From CADDYX01 sp045809925 (GTDB taxonomy: Bacteria > Verrucomicrobiota > Verrucomicrobiia > Chthoniobacterales > UBA10450): DNA of 24,199 nucleotides. Below are positions 23,330 to 24,199 of the stretch, one piece after another; position 1 is the first letter of the stretch; every line of letters begins with the position of its first letter. Below the pieces are notes generated by a model. It was not told the DNA's origin and searched no databases. It saw nothing but the letters and a program-made list of their open reading frames with translations. The position numbers and the translations under genes were made by a program. The stretch covers positions 1 through 24,199 of the forward strand of contig JBJMWX010000138.1 in the NCBI GenBank assembly GCA_045809925.1, written 5' to 3'.

Positions 23330-23994
23330 CGTTCAAAAAACATAATCAGCACGCCCACCGCGCAAAGCAGCACTCCCATCAGCGCGCTCTCGTACCGCTC
23401 GAGCAGCCCGAGCTTCACCTTACCGAGCCCGACGATACTGAGTGAAGTGAAGAGCACCATTCCGGCTACGGTCGCGAATGAGAGCACCCCGGTGAGCACG
23501 GCGAATCCGCCCCACCCGTAACGGATTCCGGAGACGTAAAACGGGACGAATCCCTCGCATGGCGAGAAAGTGAGAAAAGCGAGCAGACTGCCGACGGCGG
23601 CGCGGTCCGACGTTGCCTGCGCAACCGGAGCCGCGGGATGCTCGTGCAAATGTTCGTGGGGATAGGCGAAGTGGACGTGGCCGCGACCGCGCAGTTGTCG
23701 CAACAGGTAATAGACGCCGAAGAGGAGCAGCGCGCCGCCGGCAATGCGCGGGAACCATTGATGCAGTTGTTCGCTCATCGCCACGCCGAAGACGGTGATG
23801 GCGAGCCCGAGCGCAGCGGTGACGAGCACATGCCCGGTGCCGGCGAGGGCTGTGACGACGATCGTTTTCGCGCCGCTCCATTTCTGCACGCGCGCCGCAA
23901 GCACGAACGGGAGCCAGTGAGTCGGGATCGCGGCGTGGAAGAATGCCACAGCGAAACCCGAAAGTGCGATCGTAGTGAGGACGGCCTGATCCAA
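23326..23994 (-). CDS. six-helix transporter-like protein with His-rich loop
   Basis: 222 residues from a TTG at 23994, supported by AGGAG seven bases upstream. The frame stays open to 24117 but would then run through the tRNA, so the longer start is rejected. About six membrane helices are seen. The first carries FFHAAIPTHWLPFVLA; the second follows with TALAGTGHVLVTAALG. A cytoplasmic or periplasmic loop is rich in His (GRGHVHFAYPHEHLHEHP). Later come LTFSPCEGFVPFYVSG and two C-terminal helices. The layout (His in helix 1, GH in helix 2, His-rich loop, Pro-Cys motif) recalls the NicO/RcnA, UreH and TauE-like transporters of the LysE group, so metal-ion efflux or uptake is a reasonable guess. 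I cannot assign it to one family. It overlaps bcp by four bases and follows tRNA-Pro. Confidence 0.78.
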   Translation of the reverse strand: MDQAVLTTIALSGFAVAFFHAAIPTHWLPFVLAARVQKWSGAKTIVVTALAGTGHVLVTAALGLAITVFGVAMSEQLHQWFPRIAGGALLLFGVYYLLRQLRGRGHVHFAYPHEHLHEHPAAPVAQATSDRAAVGSLLAFLTFSPCEGFVPFYVSGIRYGWGGFAVLTGVLSFATVAGMVLFTSLSIVGLGKVKLGLLERYESALMGVLLCAVGVLIMFFER

Positions 23995-24001
23995 TCCCGT
24001 G

Positions 24002-24006
24002 CTCCT
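24002..24006 (-). promoter_or_regulatory. Shine-Dalgarno that fixes a TTG start
   Basis: AGGAG on the minus strand, seven bases before the TTG at 23994. It is the best ribosome site in the region and decides the start of the six-helix transporter, which otherwise has no ATG before its first membrane helix. Confidence 0.7.
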
Positions 24007-24059
24007 ACTCGCAATCGCACTCGGAATCGAGCACGACGTATGAGGAGCGAGAGCTGAAA

Positions 24060-24133
24060 TCGGGCTGGCGGGATTCGAACCCGCGGCCTCTACGTCCCGA
24101 ACGAACCGCCCCACCAAGCTGAGCCACAGCCCG
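24060..24133 (-). tRNA. tRNA-Pro (anticodon CGG), with a mismatched anticodon stem
   Basis: A 74-base cloverleaf with discriminator A and no encoded CCA. The acceptor CGGGCTG/CAGCCCG is perfect and C1 is typical of tRNA-Pro. The T arm GCGGG-TTCGAAT-CCCGC is perfect. The D arm is GCTC/GGGC with one wobble. The anticodon loop TTCGGGA gives CGG with G37, as in tRNA-Pro. The anticodon stem GTTCG/CGTAG has two non-pairs (27G-43G, 29T-41T), which is unusual for a working tRNA. It may be functional but weak, or decaying. Only 66 bases of upstream sequence (24134-24199) remain; no clear promoter is seen there. Confidence 0.85.
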
Positions 24134-24199
24134 TTTTCGCTGCGCGGCCGGCGGCCGCTGCGGCCCTGTATGTCGCGTATTCCGGCTGAAGTGGCAACG

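Noticed and set aside
23995..24117. Longer N terminus for the six-helix transporter
   Set aside because: It would translate through the tRNA-Pro gene, whereas the TTG at 23994 has an AGGAG at ideal spacing.

Overview
The window looks like chromosomal DNA of a GC-rich, Gram-negative soil bacterium. It is most likely a verrucomicrobium of the Chthoniobacterales (Spartobacteria) type. This placement is an inference. It rests on a very large secreted propeller/FnIII/PKD protein ending in a duplicated domain I associate with that group, on many TPR proteins, on a 34-residue very basic AURKAIP1/COX24-like protein, and on dispersed TGTAGGGC palindromic repeats between genes. No phage, plasmid, transposase or CRISPR genes are visible.

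Layout. Positions 198-4044 (minus) hold pgi, then a short soluble histidine-kinase-like protein, then a sigma-54-dependent NtrC-type response regulator. A 472-base gene-free stretch (4045-4516) carries a 23-base tandem repeat and one copy of a palindromic element. Positions 4517-8218 (plus) encode the 1233-residue secreted protein, and two to three further copies of the element lie just downstream (8227-8473). Next come icd (minus) and, divergently, rtcB (plus). Positions 11383-13802 (plus) are a row of small envelope genes: a SnoaL/DUF4440-like protein, a WG-repeat protein, a four-helix membrane protein and an exported beta-carbonic anhydrase. A minus-strand metallophosphoesterase follows. 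Then come a plus-strand nucleotidyltransferase-fold protein and an HscA-like Hsp70.

From 24133 down to 17410 everything reads leftward: tRNA-Pro(CGG), a six-helix transporter with a His-rich loop, bcp, the 34-residue basic protein, a large exported TPR protein, an AI-2E family permease and a second, membrane-anchored TPR protein. Two junctions in this block are 4-base overlaps (transporter/bcp and TPR/permease), which implies translational coupling.

How the genes relate. Most of the window is housekeeping: sugar phosphate isomerisation, the TCA cycle, RNA ligation, peroxide defence, chaperoning and CO2 hydration. The parts worth a second look are the kinase with a missing ATP-lid motif beside a complete regulator, the palindromic elements bracketing the secreted-protein gene, the TPR-permease-TPR cluster, the metal-transporter-like gene coupled to bcp, the mismatched tRNA-Pro, and a Shine-Dalgarno hairpin before rtcB. 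I found no clear case of an entirely new defence or biosynthetic system.
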